From Actinomycetota bacterium (GTDB lineage: Bacteria > Actinomycetota > Thermoleophilia > Solirubrobacterales > Solirubrobacteraceae), in NCBI GenBank assembly GCA_005883905.1, contig VAYD01000062.1:1-7279 (forward strand): a DNA stretch of 7,279 nt, in the 5' to 3' direction. The position numbers were made by a program, and so were the translations under genes. The notes beneath the pieces were generated by a model. The model had not been told where the DNA came from. It made no database searches and was given only the letters and a program-made list of their open reading frames with translations. Shown here in pieces: positions 1 through 5,389 of this stretch. Position 1 is the first letter of the stretch; each line of letters starts with the position of its first letter.

Positions 1-1
1 A

Positions 2-9
2 CCCTCTCC
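2..9 (-). promoter_or_regulatory. possible ribosome binding site of the next gene (off the left edge)
   Basis: Read on the minus strand, the bases after the ssb stop contain GGAGAGGG, a fair Shine-Dalgarno match, right at the window edge. The usual order rpsF-ssb-rpsR makes rpsR the expected downstream gene, but its start codon lies outside the window, so this is an inference from position and gene order. Confidence 0.35.
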
Positions 10-21
10 GCGATCGTCTCG

Positions 22-510
22 TTAGAACGGAATGTCGTCCTCGGCCGGCGCGGGCGAGGCGCCGCCATTGCCACCCGCGGGAGCCGCGGCGTAATCGGAG
101 GTGTCGACGGGGATGTCGGCTCGCGGCGCGAAACCGCCGGAGGCCTGCTGGCCGCCGGGGGCGTCGTCGCGCGGGCCGCCGAGGAACTGGACTGCGTCGG
201 CGATGATGTCGATCGCCTGGCGCTTGCCGCCGCCCTCGCTCTCCCACTCGCGCCACTCCAGGCGCCCGTCGATCGCGACCGGGCGACCCTTGCTGAGGTA
301 GCGGGCGCAGTTCTCGCCCTGCGCGCCCCACACGGTGACGTCGAAGTAGTTGGGCTTGTCGACCCACTCGCCGGTCGGCCCGTCCTTGCGCCGCGTGTTG
401 CATGCGACGCGCAGCTTGCAGACCGAGGTCCCGCTCGGCAGGGAGCGCAGCTCGGGATCGGACGTGAGGTTGCCGGTCAGGACTACCCGGTTGATGTTTG
501 TTGCGGCCAT
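22..510 (-). CDS. ssb: single-stranded DNA-binding protein SSB
   Basis: SSB coats single-stranded DNA during replication, recombination and repair and recruits partner proteins through its C-terminal tip. The 162-residue product has an N-terminal OB-fold (about 5-110): the opening NRVVLTGNLTSDPELR, the NYFDVTVWG strand around 54-62, then ARYLSKGRPVAIDGRL at 69-84. A low-complexity Gly/Ala/Pro linker (about 112-155) follows, and the protein ends in EDDIPF, the acidic-plus-Phe tip conserved in bacterial SSBs. Length is typical. The frame stays open upstream for another 77 codons, but the ATG at 510 is chosen because it begins the SSB homology and is preceded by a strong AAAGGAGG eight bases away. 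It lies downstream of rpsF on the same strand, separated by 139 bases, as in the conserved rpsF-ssb-rpsR cluster. Identification is firm. Confidence 0.97.
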   Translation of the reverse strand: MAATNINRVVLTGNLTSDPELRSLPSGTSVCKLRVACNTRRKDGPTGEWVDKPNYFDVTVWGAQGENCARYLSKGRPVAIDGRLEWREWESEGGGKRQAIDIIADAVQFLGGPRDDAPGGQQASGGFAPRADIPVDTSDYAAAPAGGNGGASPAPAEDDIPF

Positions 511-518
511 CGGCGTGG

Positions 519-526
519 CCTCCTTT
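519..526 (-). promoter_or_regulatory. ssb ribosome binding site
   Basis: On the minus strand this reads AAAGGAGG, followed by an eight-base spacer and the ATG at 510. It is the strongest Shine-Dalgarno sequence in the window and fixes the ssb start against a longer open frame upstream. Confidence 0.85.
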
Positions 527-605
527 CGAAGCTTCTTTGGCTCGTCGGCGAGTCTAGACACGGCAACGGCGGGTTCTGGGACCCCAAGGGCCGATCTGGA
601 ACGCA

Positions 606-631
606 CGCGTTGCGAAGAAGTCGCAAACGCG
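606..631 (-). other. RNA hairpin in the rpsF-ssb spacer
   Basis: In the minus-strand transcript, bases 631-621 (CGCGTTTGCGA) pair with 615-606 (TCGCAACGCG), giving ten pairs with one bulged U and a CUUCU loop. The bases that follow (UGCGUUCC) are not a U-tract, so it does not look like an intrinsic terminator. It could be a processing or stability element between the two cistrons. Only the pairing is seen; any role is inferred. Confidence 0.4.
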
Positions 632-639
632 GAGGTTTT

Positions 640-654
640 CCTGACAGCGTCAGG
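640..654 (-). other. short hairpin over the rpsF stop codon
   Basis: CCTGAC and GTCAGG form a perfect six-base inverted repeat around a three-base loop. The rpsF TGA (652-650) lies inside the first arm. The minus-strand transcript continues with AAAACC instead of U residues, so this is not a standard terminator. It lies nine bases upstream of the larger spacer hairpin. Confidence 0.35.
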
Positions 655-1057
655 CGGCGGGCGTCGCCGGCTCGGCGGGCACTGCCGCCTCGTCCGGGCT
701 CTCCTCCGCGGCGCGCGGGGCCGGGACGTCCTGGCGGACATCCGGCGCGGGCGGCGTGCCGGGGCGGAGCTTGATGATGCGAAAGCGCGTGACGCCGTCG
801 GTGATGTGCAGCGTGCGGTTGAGCGCGTCGAGGACCGCCGGCGGCCCCTGGAACTGCAGCAGGTGATAGTCGGCGTCGGCCTTGTGGTTGATCTCGAAGG
901 CCAGCGCCCGCACGCCCCAGTCGTGCTTGGACGTGATCTCGCCGCCGTTGCTCGTGATGAGCCGCTCGGCGTCGGCGAGGATCTTGGAGCGCTGCTCGTC
1001 CGGCGCGCCGGAGTCGAGCATGAGCATCAGGTCGTATGTGGGCTTGGCTGCGGCCAT
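650..1057 (-). CDS. rpsF: 30S ribosomal protein S6
   Basis: S6 binds 16S rRNA together with S18 in the platform of the small ribosomal subunit. The 135-residue product matches the S6 ferredoxin-like core over about residues 6-98: a first strand YDLMLMLD (8-15), the ITSNGGEITSKHDWGVRALAF stretch (34-54), the strand YHLLQFQG (64-71), and a final strand RFRIIKLRPG (91-100). The last 35 residues or so are an Ala/Pro/Glu-rich, net acidic tail, likely disordered. The ATG at 1057 is chosen because the S6 homology starts there; further upstream the frame gives only low-complexity sequence. No clear Shine-Dalgarno precedes it (gcgaactcgac), so initiation may rely on a short leader. ssb follows on the same strand, supporting the assignment. 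Confidence 0.96.
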   Translation of the reverse strand: MAAAKPTYDLMLMLDSGAPDEQRSKILADAERLITSNGGEITSKHDWGVRALAFEINHKADADYHLLQFQGPPAVLDALNRTLHITDGVTRFRIIKLRPGTPPAPDVRQDVPAPRAAEESPDEAAVPAEPATPAA

Positions 1058-1084
1058 GTCGAGTTCGCCCGGAAGGCGGCGGCC

Positions 1085-1093
1085 ACTGTAGCA
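1085..1093 (-). promoter_or_regulatory. possible -10 element for rpsF-ssb
   Basis: On the minus strand this reads TGCTACAGT, an extended -10-like TGN plus TACAGT, which fits the actinobacterial TANNNT pattern. It would place the transcript start near 1078 and give a leader of about 21 bases before the rpsF ATG. I see no convincing -35 hexamer, so this is a weak prediction supported mainly by position in the 73-base divergent gap. Confidence 0.3.
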
Positions 1094-1130
1094 AAGGGGC
1101 GAGGGCGTTCCCGGCGCGCCTAGTCCCTGC

Positions 1131-1526
1131 ATGGACCGACTCAGATGGGACAACATCGCCCGGGCCGCCGCGGTCGTGGCCGTCATCGCCCTCGTTGTCG
1201 CGTGGCCGCATCTCAAGGGAGCGCCGCCCCGTCTGCCACCCGCCGCGGCGCAGCCGGTGAGCGTTGAGGATCCCGCGTCGCCGGCCGCCCCGGAACAGCC
1301 CCTCACCCGGCCCGCGCGGCGGGCGCCGAAGCCCGCGCCCGCGCGGCCCCGGCCGACGCGTCGCCGCGCGAAGCGCCAGCGGCGCCACGTCGACCGCGTG
1401 AAGCAGCCGGCGCCCAGGCCGGCGCCGAACCCCGCGCTCCCGCAGCCGGCGCCTGTACGGCCGCGCGCCGCGCCACCGCCCCCGAGCGCCGCCGACATGG
1501 CGGCGCGCGAGTTCGCCCTGCCCTAG
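1131..1526 (+). CDS. small membrane-anchored Pro/Ala/Arg-rich protein, unknown function
   Basis: I do not recognise this 131-residue protein. It has a short N-terminus with basic residues (R3, R5, R11), one likely membrane segment at about 12-25 (AAAVVAVIALVVAW), then a long low-complexity tail rich in Pro, Ala and Arg. A strongly basic patch sits at about 77-91 (TRRRAKRQRRH and following). The last ten residues (DMAAREFALP) depart from the repeat-like composition. The expected topology is N-in with the tail outside, where it could interact with cell wall or anionic polymers; that is inference. Support for a real gene: G or C at nearly every third codon position, a plausible membrane segment right after the ATG, and a TAG stop that shares a CTAG with the stop of the convergent gene. 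Against: no visible Shine-Dalgarno and a composition that high-GC shadow frames can mimic. Confidence 0.6.
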   Translation: MDRLRWDNIARAAAVVAVIALVVAWPHLKGAPPRLPPAAAQPVSVEDPASPAAPEQPLTRPARRAPKPAPARPRPTRRRAKRQRRHVDRVKQPAPRPAPNPALPQPAPVRPRAAPPPPSAADMAAREFALP

Positions 1527-3001
1527 TGCCCCTCGCTCGTGGCCGCCGCCCGCCCGCCGCCGGCCTTCTTGCGGATGTCCGCCAGCTGGTCGTCGATCCA
1601 GTCGCCGGGGTCGCGCAGCGTGACGATCCGCTTGAGCCCGTCCATCCGGCGCCGGCGCTCGCTCTCGCGCATCGTCAGCGCCGCGTGGATCGAGTCCGCG
1701 GTCTCCTGGATGTCGAACGGGTTCACGCTCAACGCGAACTCGCCGAGCTCCTCGTGCGCGCCCGTGTTCTCGCTGAGGATCGAGACGCCGGCGTGCTCGT
1801 TGACGAGCGGCCCCTCCTTCGCGACCAGGTTCATCCCGTCGAACATGGCGTTGACGATCAGCACGTCGTAGTGCTTGTAGGCGGCGATCGCCTCATCGAG
1901 GTTGTCGCGCAGCTTGAGCTGGATCGGCATCCAGTCCGGCGTCCCGTGGCGGTGGTTGACGACCGCGACGAGCGCCTCGATGCGCTCGAGGTACTCGGCG
2001 TACTCCGGCACGTCCAGGCGCGACGGCATCAGCTGCGCGATGAACGTGACCTGCTCGTGGAACTCGGGGTGCTGCTCGAGGAAGAGGTCGAACGCCGAGA
2101 ACCCGCGCAGCACGTTCTTGGACAGGTCAGCGCGATCGACGCGCAGGATCAGGTGCTCGCGACGGCGCGCGAGCAGCTCGGCCTCGAACTCGCCCACCCG
2201 CTCCGACGCGGCAAGGCGCAGCGTCGCCGACGCGTCGATCGGCAGCGGGTACGCGCGCACCCAGACCTCGCGCCCCTCGTAGGTCACCGTCCCGTCGGCG
2301 AAGTCGACGTCGAGGTCCATCAGGTCTCTGCAGCACTGCAGGAAGTTGCGCCGGTACGAGCGCGTGTGGAAGCCGATGATGTCGTTGGCCAGCAGCCCGC
2401 CGTAGATCTCCTCGCGGATGCGGTTCGGCAGCACGCGCCAGGCGTCGCTCTGCGGCCACGGGATGTGGATGAAGTGGTGCAGGAATGCGTCGCTGCGGGC
2501 CCGGCGCACGAGCTGCGGCAGCGTGTACAGGTGATAGTCGTGGATCATCACGACGGGCTCGGAGACCCCGTTGACCTCCTCGATCACCGCCAGCGCGAGG
2601 TCCTCGTTGACGACGTTGTAGCCGTACTCGAACGCCTCGACCTCGTGGCGGCGGATGTCCGGCGCGTTGCTCAGGTCCCAGAGGTAGTGCTGGATGAACC
2701 AGAGCATCGGGTTGGCGATGATGTTGTAGAAGCGGTCGTAGGCCTCGGGGTCTGACTCGACCAGCCGAACCGAGTACTCGCCGCCCTGCGGCGAGCGCAC
2801 CGTGAACGCCTTGCCGCCGTGCTCGCGCGCCTTCACGGCATCGCCCTCGCTCATCGTCGACGCCACCCACACGGCGTCGCGGTGCGACGCCAGGCCCGTC
2901 AGCGCTGTCACCAGTCCGCCGGTCCCGCGCGAGACGTTGCCCTGCTCATCGAACGTGACGGGCCCGCGGTTGGAGACAAGCACCAGCGGGGGCTGCGTCA
3001 T
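1523..3001 (-). CDS. otsA: GT20 alpha,alpha-trehalose-phosphate synthase (OtsA-like)
   Basis: GT20 enzymes of this type move glucose from UDP-glucose (or GDP/ADP-glucose) to glucose-6-phosphate, making trehalose-6-phosphate in the cytoplasm. The 492-residue product has the family landmarks: SNRGP (R12) and the GTGGL loop (26-30) at the N-terminus, YNIIANPMLW (92-101), HDYHL (154-158), FIHIPWP (177-183), the donor-phosphate pair R290 and K295 in DRADLSKN, PSR (R328), and DGMNLVAKE (D388 to E396). Spacings K295-R328 (33) and D388-E396 (8) match my memory of E. coli OtsA. The usual WxGW acceptor-side segment instead reads WVAST (45-49), so the acceptor could differ; glucosylglycerol-phosphate synthase is a related alternative. 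The ATG at 3001 overlaps the upstream TGA by one base (TGATG), implying translational coupling. No trehalose-phosphatase gene or domain is in the window. Confidence 0.88.
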   Translation of the reverse strand: MTQPPLVLVSNRGPVTFDEQGNVSRGTGGLVTALTGLASHRDAVWVASTMSEGDAVKAREHGGKAFTVRSPQGGEYSVRLVESDPEAYDRFYNIIANPMLWFIQHYLWDLSNAPDIRRHEVEAFEYGYNVVNEDLALAVIEEVNGVSEPVVMIHDYHLYTLPQLVRRARSDAFLHHFIHIPWPQSDAWRVLPNRIREEIYGGLLANDIIGFHTRSYRRNFLQCCRDLMDLDVDFADGTVTYEGREVWVRAYPLPIDASATLRLAASERVGEFEAELLARRREHLILRVDRADLSKNVLRGFSAFDLFLEQHPEFHEQVTFIAQLMPSRLDVPEYAEYLERIEALVAVVNHRHGTPDWMPIQLKLRDNLDEAIAAYKHYDVLIVNAMFDGMNLVAKEGPLVNEHAGVSILSENTGAHEELGEFALSVNPFDIQETADSIHAALTMRESERRRRMDGLKRIVTLRDPGDWIDDQLADIRKKAGGGRAAATSEGH

Positions 3002-4257
3002 CAGGCCGCCGCTGGTTGGCTGCCCTCGCCGAGCAGCTCGGTGAAGATCCGCAGGTAGTCGCGCAGGTAGCGCGGCGTGAGGAACTCCTTGCGGACGTGC
3101 TCCTTGCCGCGGCGGCCGAGCTGCTTGCCCAGCTCGGGGTCGCGCAGGATCTCGAGCGTGCGCTGCGCGCACATCTCGACGGAGTCGACCAGGAACCCGC
3201 TCACGCCGTCCTCGACCTGCAGCGGGATCCCGCCGACGTTGCCGCCGATGAACGGCCGGCCCTTCCAGATCGCCTCGCTCACTGTCAGGCCGAAGCCCTC
3301 GCGCGTGGACTTCTGGATCAGGACGTCGGACTGCGACTGGAACGCGTTGACCTCGATCGCGCCGACGTTGTTGAAGTTGTTGAGGATGTGGATGTCCGGG
3401 TCGCCGTCGGCGTGGGCGATCGTGGCGTTGAAGTAGTCCCACCCCTCGGGATCGTCGGAGGCCATCGAGCCGACGAGCGCGAGCTGCACCGACGCGATCT
3501 CCTCCTTGACCAAGCGGTAGGCGTCGATCACGCCCAGCGGGTCCTTCCAAGGGTCGAACCGCGACACCTGGCAGATCATCGGGCGGTCCACGTCGATGCC
3601 GAACTGCGCGCACACGTAGGACGCGTCCTCGGGCGACAGCGCCATGTTCTTCGGCGCGAGCGGGTCGATCGCCGGCGGCACGATGTTGACCGTGCCGCTC
3701 ATGCCGCCGGGCACGTACGCCGGCATGTGGAACAGCGACTGCGGATAGTCGCGGATGTAGGGCAGGAGCTGGCCGATCGTGTCGGGGTTCGGCGTCGACA
3801 GGTCGATGTGGCAGCGCCAGACCCAGCCCTTCGCCTTCTCCGGGACGAGGTGGTACATCGCCGCCGGCTGCGGGTCGTGGATCAGCGCGACGTCCCAGCC
3901 GCTCGCGAGCTCGCGCGCGTTCATCTCGTTGTAGTGGCGCCAGGTGGCCCAGTGCTCCTCGGTGAGGTCCTCGGGTGCGCCCTGCAGCGCGTTGTGCATC
4001 AGCTTGGTCGCGTTGAAGAACTCCTCGCGCCCGTAGATGACCTGCCACTCGACGTCGAGCCCGACGTCCTTCATCAGCGGGACCAGCGTGTAGAGGATCT
4101 CGCTGACGCCCCCGCCGAACGCCGTGGCGGAGACATGGACGACCTTGCGGCCCTCGAGCGGTGCGGCGAGCTCCCTGACCTCTTCGATCAGGTCCCGGCC
4201 GACGATGTGCGTGTAGTCGGAAAGAAGCTTGCTGCCGATTGCGACTGGCTGAAGCAC
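3001..4257 (-). CDS. treT: trehalose synthase TreT (GT4 glycosyltransferring type)
   Basis: TreT reversibly joins an NDP-glucose and free glucose into trehalose in one step (EC 2.4.1.245). The 418-residue product has a two-domain GT-B layout: a Gly-rich loop FGGGVSE (47-53), HDPQPAAM (128-134), RCHIDLS (148-154), the nucleotide-phosphate segment VSRFDPWKDP (231-240, R233 and K238), and the retaining GT4 motif E320-x7-E328 in REGFGLTVSEA, followed by GNVGGIPLQ (339-347). Length suits the family. No in-frame ATG exists near the start; the GTG at 4257, giving (M)LQPVAIGSKLLSDYTHIVG, is chosen because it fits the usual N-terminus and avoids overlap with the upstream gene, whose stop is 10 bases away. 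The same frame is open for 141 more codons upstream, over the protease gene, and is rejected. No clear Shine-Dalgarno is present, so coupling to the upstream gene is likely. Its TGA overlaps the next ATG. Confidence 0.9.
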   Translation of the reverse strand: MLQPVAIGSKLLSDYTHIVGRDLIEEVRELAAPLEGRKVVHVSATAFGGGVSEILYTLVPLMKDVGLDVEWQVIYGREEFFNATKLMHNALQGAPEDLTEEHWATWRHYNEMNARELASGWDVALIHDPQPAAMYHLVPEKAKGWVWRCHIDLSTPNPDTIGQLLPYIRDYPQSLFHMPAYVPGGMSGTVNIVPPAIDPLAPKNMALSPEDASYVCAQFGIDVDRPMICQVSRFDPWKDPLGVIDAYRLVKEEIASVQLALVGSMASDDPEGWDYFNATIAHADGDPDIHILNNFNNVGAIEVNAFQSQSDVLIQKSTREGFGLTVSEAIWKGRPFIGGNVGGIPLQVEDGVSGFLVDSVEMCAQRTLEILRDPELGKQLGRRGKEHVRKEFLTPRYLRDYLRIFTELLGEGSQPAAA

Positions 4258-4267
4258 GCGCCGGAAT

Positions 4268-5389
4268 CTATCCAGTAGGCCGGGTGTCCGGCGGCCGCTC
4301 GCCAAGCTTGACGTCGACGACGCGCTCGCGTCCCGCCCGCGCGACCGTGATGCGGACCGTCTGACCGGGCTCGTAGCCGTTGAGCGCGCGCGACACGTCG
4401 GCCGCGTGCGCGATCGGCGTCGCGCCGACCTTCGTGATGACGTCGCCGCCCGGACGGAACCGCGCGCCCTGGAACGTGACCGCGTCGCCGCCCGCGCCGT
4501 GCAGCCCCGCCTTGTCGGCGGGACCGCCCTGCAGGACGTCGTCGAGGTAGGCGCCGTGCGGGACGCCGAGGTTGAATCGCTTCGCGAGCTGCGGATACAC
4601 CTCGACCGTCTGGACGCCGAGGTACGCGTAGTGGACGCTGCCGCTGCGCCGCAGCTGCGCCAGCGAGCGGCGCACCGCATCGATCGGCACCGCGAAGCCG
4701 ACGCCCGCGCCGTCGCCGGTGTTCGTCTCGATCTGCGAGTTGATGCCGAGCACGCGCCCGGAGGCGTCGAGCAGCGGCCCGCCGGAGTTGCCGTGGTTGA
4801 TCGCGGCGTCGGTCTGGATCGCGCCCTCGATCTTGAACCCGGTCAGCGAGTCGATCGAGCGCTGCGTCGCCGACACCACGCCGACCGACAGCGACTGCTC
4901 CTCGCCGAACGGGGAACCGATCGCGGCGACGGGCGAGCCAACCTTCAGGTGGGTGGTGGAGCCGAGTGGGAGCGGCCGCAGCGTCAGCCCCGCGGGGTTG
5001 ATCCGCAGCAGCGCCACGTCGGCGTTCGGGTCGAAGCCCACGATGTGCGCGGGCACCTGGTTGCCGTCGGCGAACTTCACGTAGACGTCGCCGGAGCGCT
5101 TGATGCGCGCGCCGGTGCCGGTCGTGACGACGTGCGCGTTGGTGAGGACCTCGCCGCTGCCGGAGATCACGAAGCCCGAGCCGAGCCCCTGGCCGGAGAT
5201 CACCGTGACGACGCCCGGCGACTCGCGCTCGTACAGGCGCTCGACGTCGAAGCTCCCGTCGTCGGCGGCCTTGTCCGCCGATGGCGCGACGACTTCGACC
5301 TTGGACGAGCGCACGACGGTCGTCGTGTGCCCCGAACCGCCGCAGCCGGCGAGCGCGACGAGCGGGACGAGCAGCGCGGCGCGCGTCAC
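4268..5389 (-). CDS. HtrA/DegP-family (S1C) serine protease, predicted lipoprotein
   Basis: HtrA proteases degrade or refold damaged proteins outside the cytoplasmic membrane. The 373-residue product begins with a signal peptide and a clean lipobox, LAGC (13-16), so Cys16 should be lipid-modified and the protein anchored to the outer face of the membrane. A linker (17-50) is followed by the trypsin-like domain with the catalytic triad H86 (TNAHVV), D124 (NADVALL) and S202 (GNSGGP), then a single PDZ domain at about 254-365 containing YLGVQ, GGPADKAGL and GGDVITKVG. The start is GTG at 5389, with GGAG eight bases upstream, and overlaps the kinase TGA in a GTGA tetranucleotide. The order regulator-kinase-protease resembles mprA-mprB-pepD of mycobacteria and, by function, CpxAR/DegP. 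All catalytic residues are intact, so an active protease is expected. Confidence 0.93.
   Translation of the reverse strand: MTRAALLVPLVALAGCGGSGHTTTVVRSSKVEVVAPSADKAADDGSFDVERLYERESPGVVTVISGQGLGSGFVISGSGEVLTNAHVVTTGTGARIKRSGDVYVKFADGNQVPAHIVGFDPNADVALLRINPAGLTLRPLPLGSTTHLKVGSPVAAIGSPFGEEQSLSVGVVSATQRSIDSLTGFKIEGAIQTDAAINHGNSGGPLLDASGRVLGINSQIETNTGDGAGVGFAVPIDAVRRSLAQLRRSGSVHYAYLGVQTVEVYPQLAKRFNLGVPHGAYLDDVLQGGPADKAGLHGAGGDAVTFQGARFRPGGDVITKVGATPIAHAADVSRALNGYEPGQTVRITVARAGRERVVDVKLGERPPDTRPTG

Noticed and set aside
511..649. LexA (SOS) box upstream of ssb
   Set aside because: I looked for the actinobacterial GAAC-N4-GTTC pattern and found no acceptable match.
606..654. Intrinsic terminator between rpsF and ssb
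   Set aside because: Two hairpins exist, but neither is followed by a U-tract on the minus-strand transcript.
511..741. Longer ssb with 77 extra N-terminal residues
   Set aside because: The extra stretch is Arg/Pro/Ser-rich shadow sequence overlapping the rpsF end. The strong AAAGGAGG and the SSB homology both point to the ATG at 510.
1526..2755. Long plus-strand open frame of about 409 codons antisense to the GT20 gene
   Set aside because: Its protein is Val/Asp/Arg/Leu-rich without domains, as expected for the mirror frame of a high-GC gene. The minus-strand GT20 motifs are intact.
3002..4048. Extended frame upstream of the GT20 ATG
   Set aside because: It overlaps treT in another frame and reads as Arg/Ala/Gly-rich shadow sequence. 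GT20 homology begins at MTQPPLVLVSNRGP.
3016..4278. Long plus-strand open frame antisense to treT
   Set aside because: Same mirror-frame composition, no recognisable motif, and fully explained by treT on the other strand.
4258..4680. Extended treT frame starting inside the protease gene
   Set aside because: The upstream part is low-complexity Arg/Ser/Thr sequence in a shadow frame of the protease coding region. TreT homology begins at the GTG at 4257.
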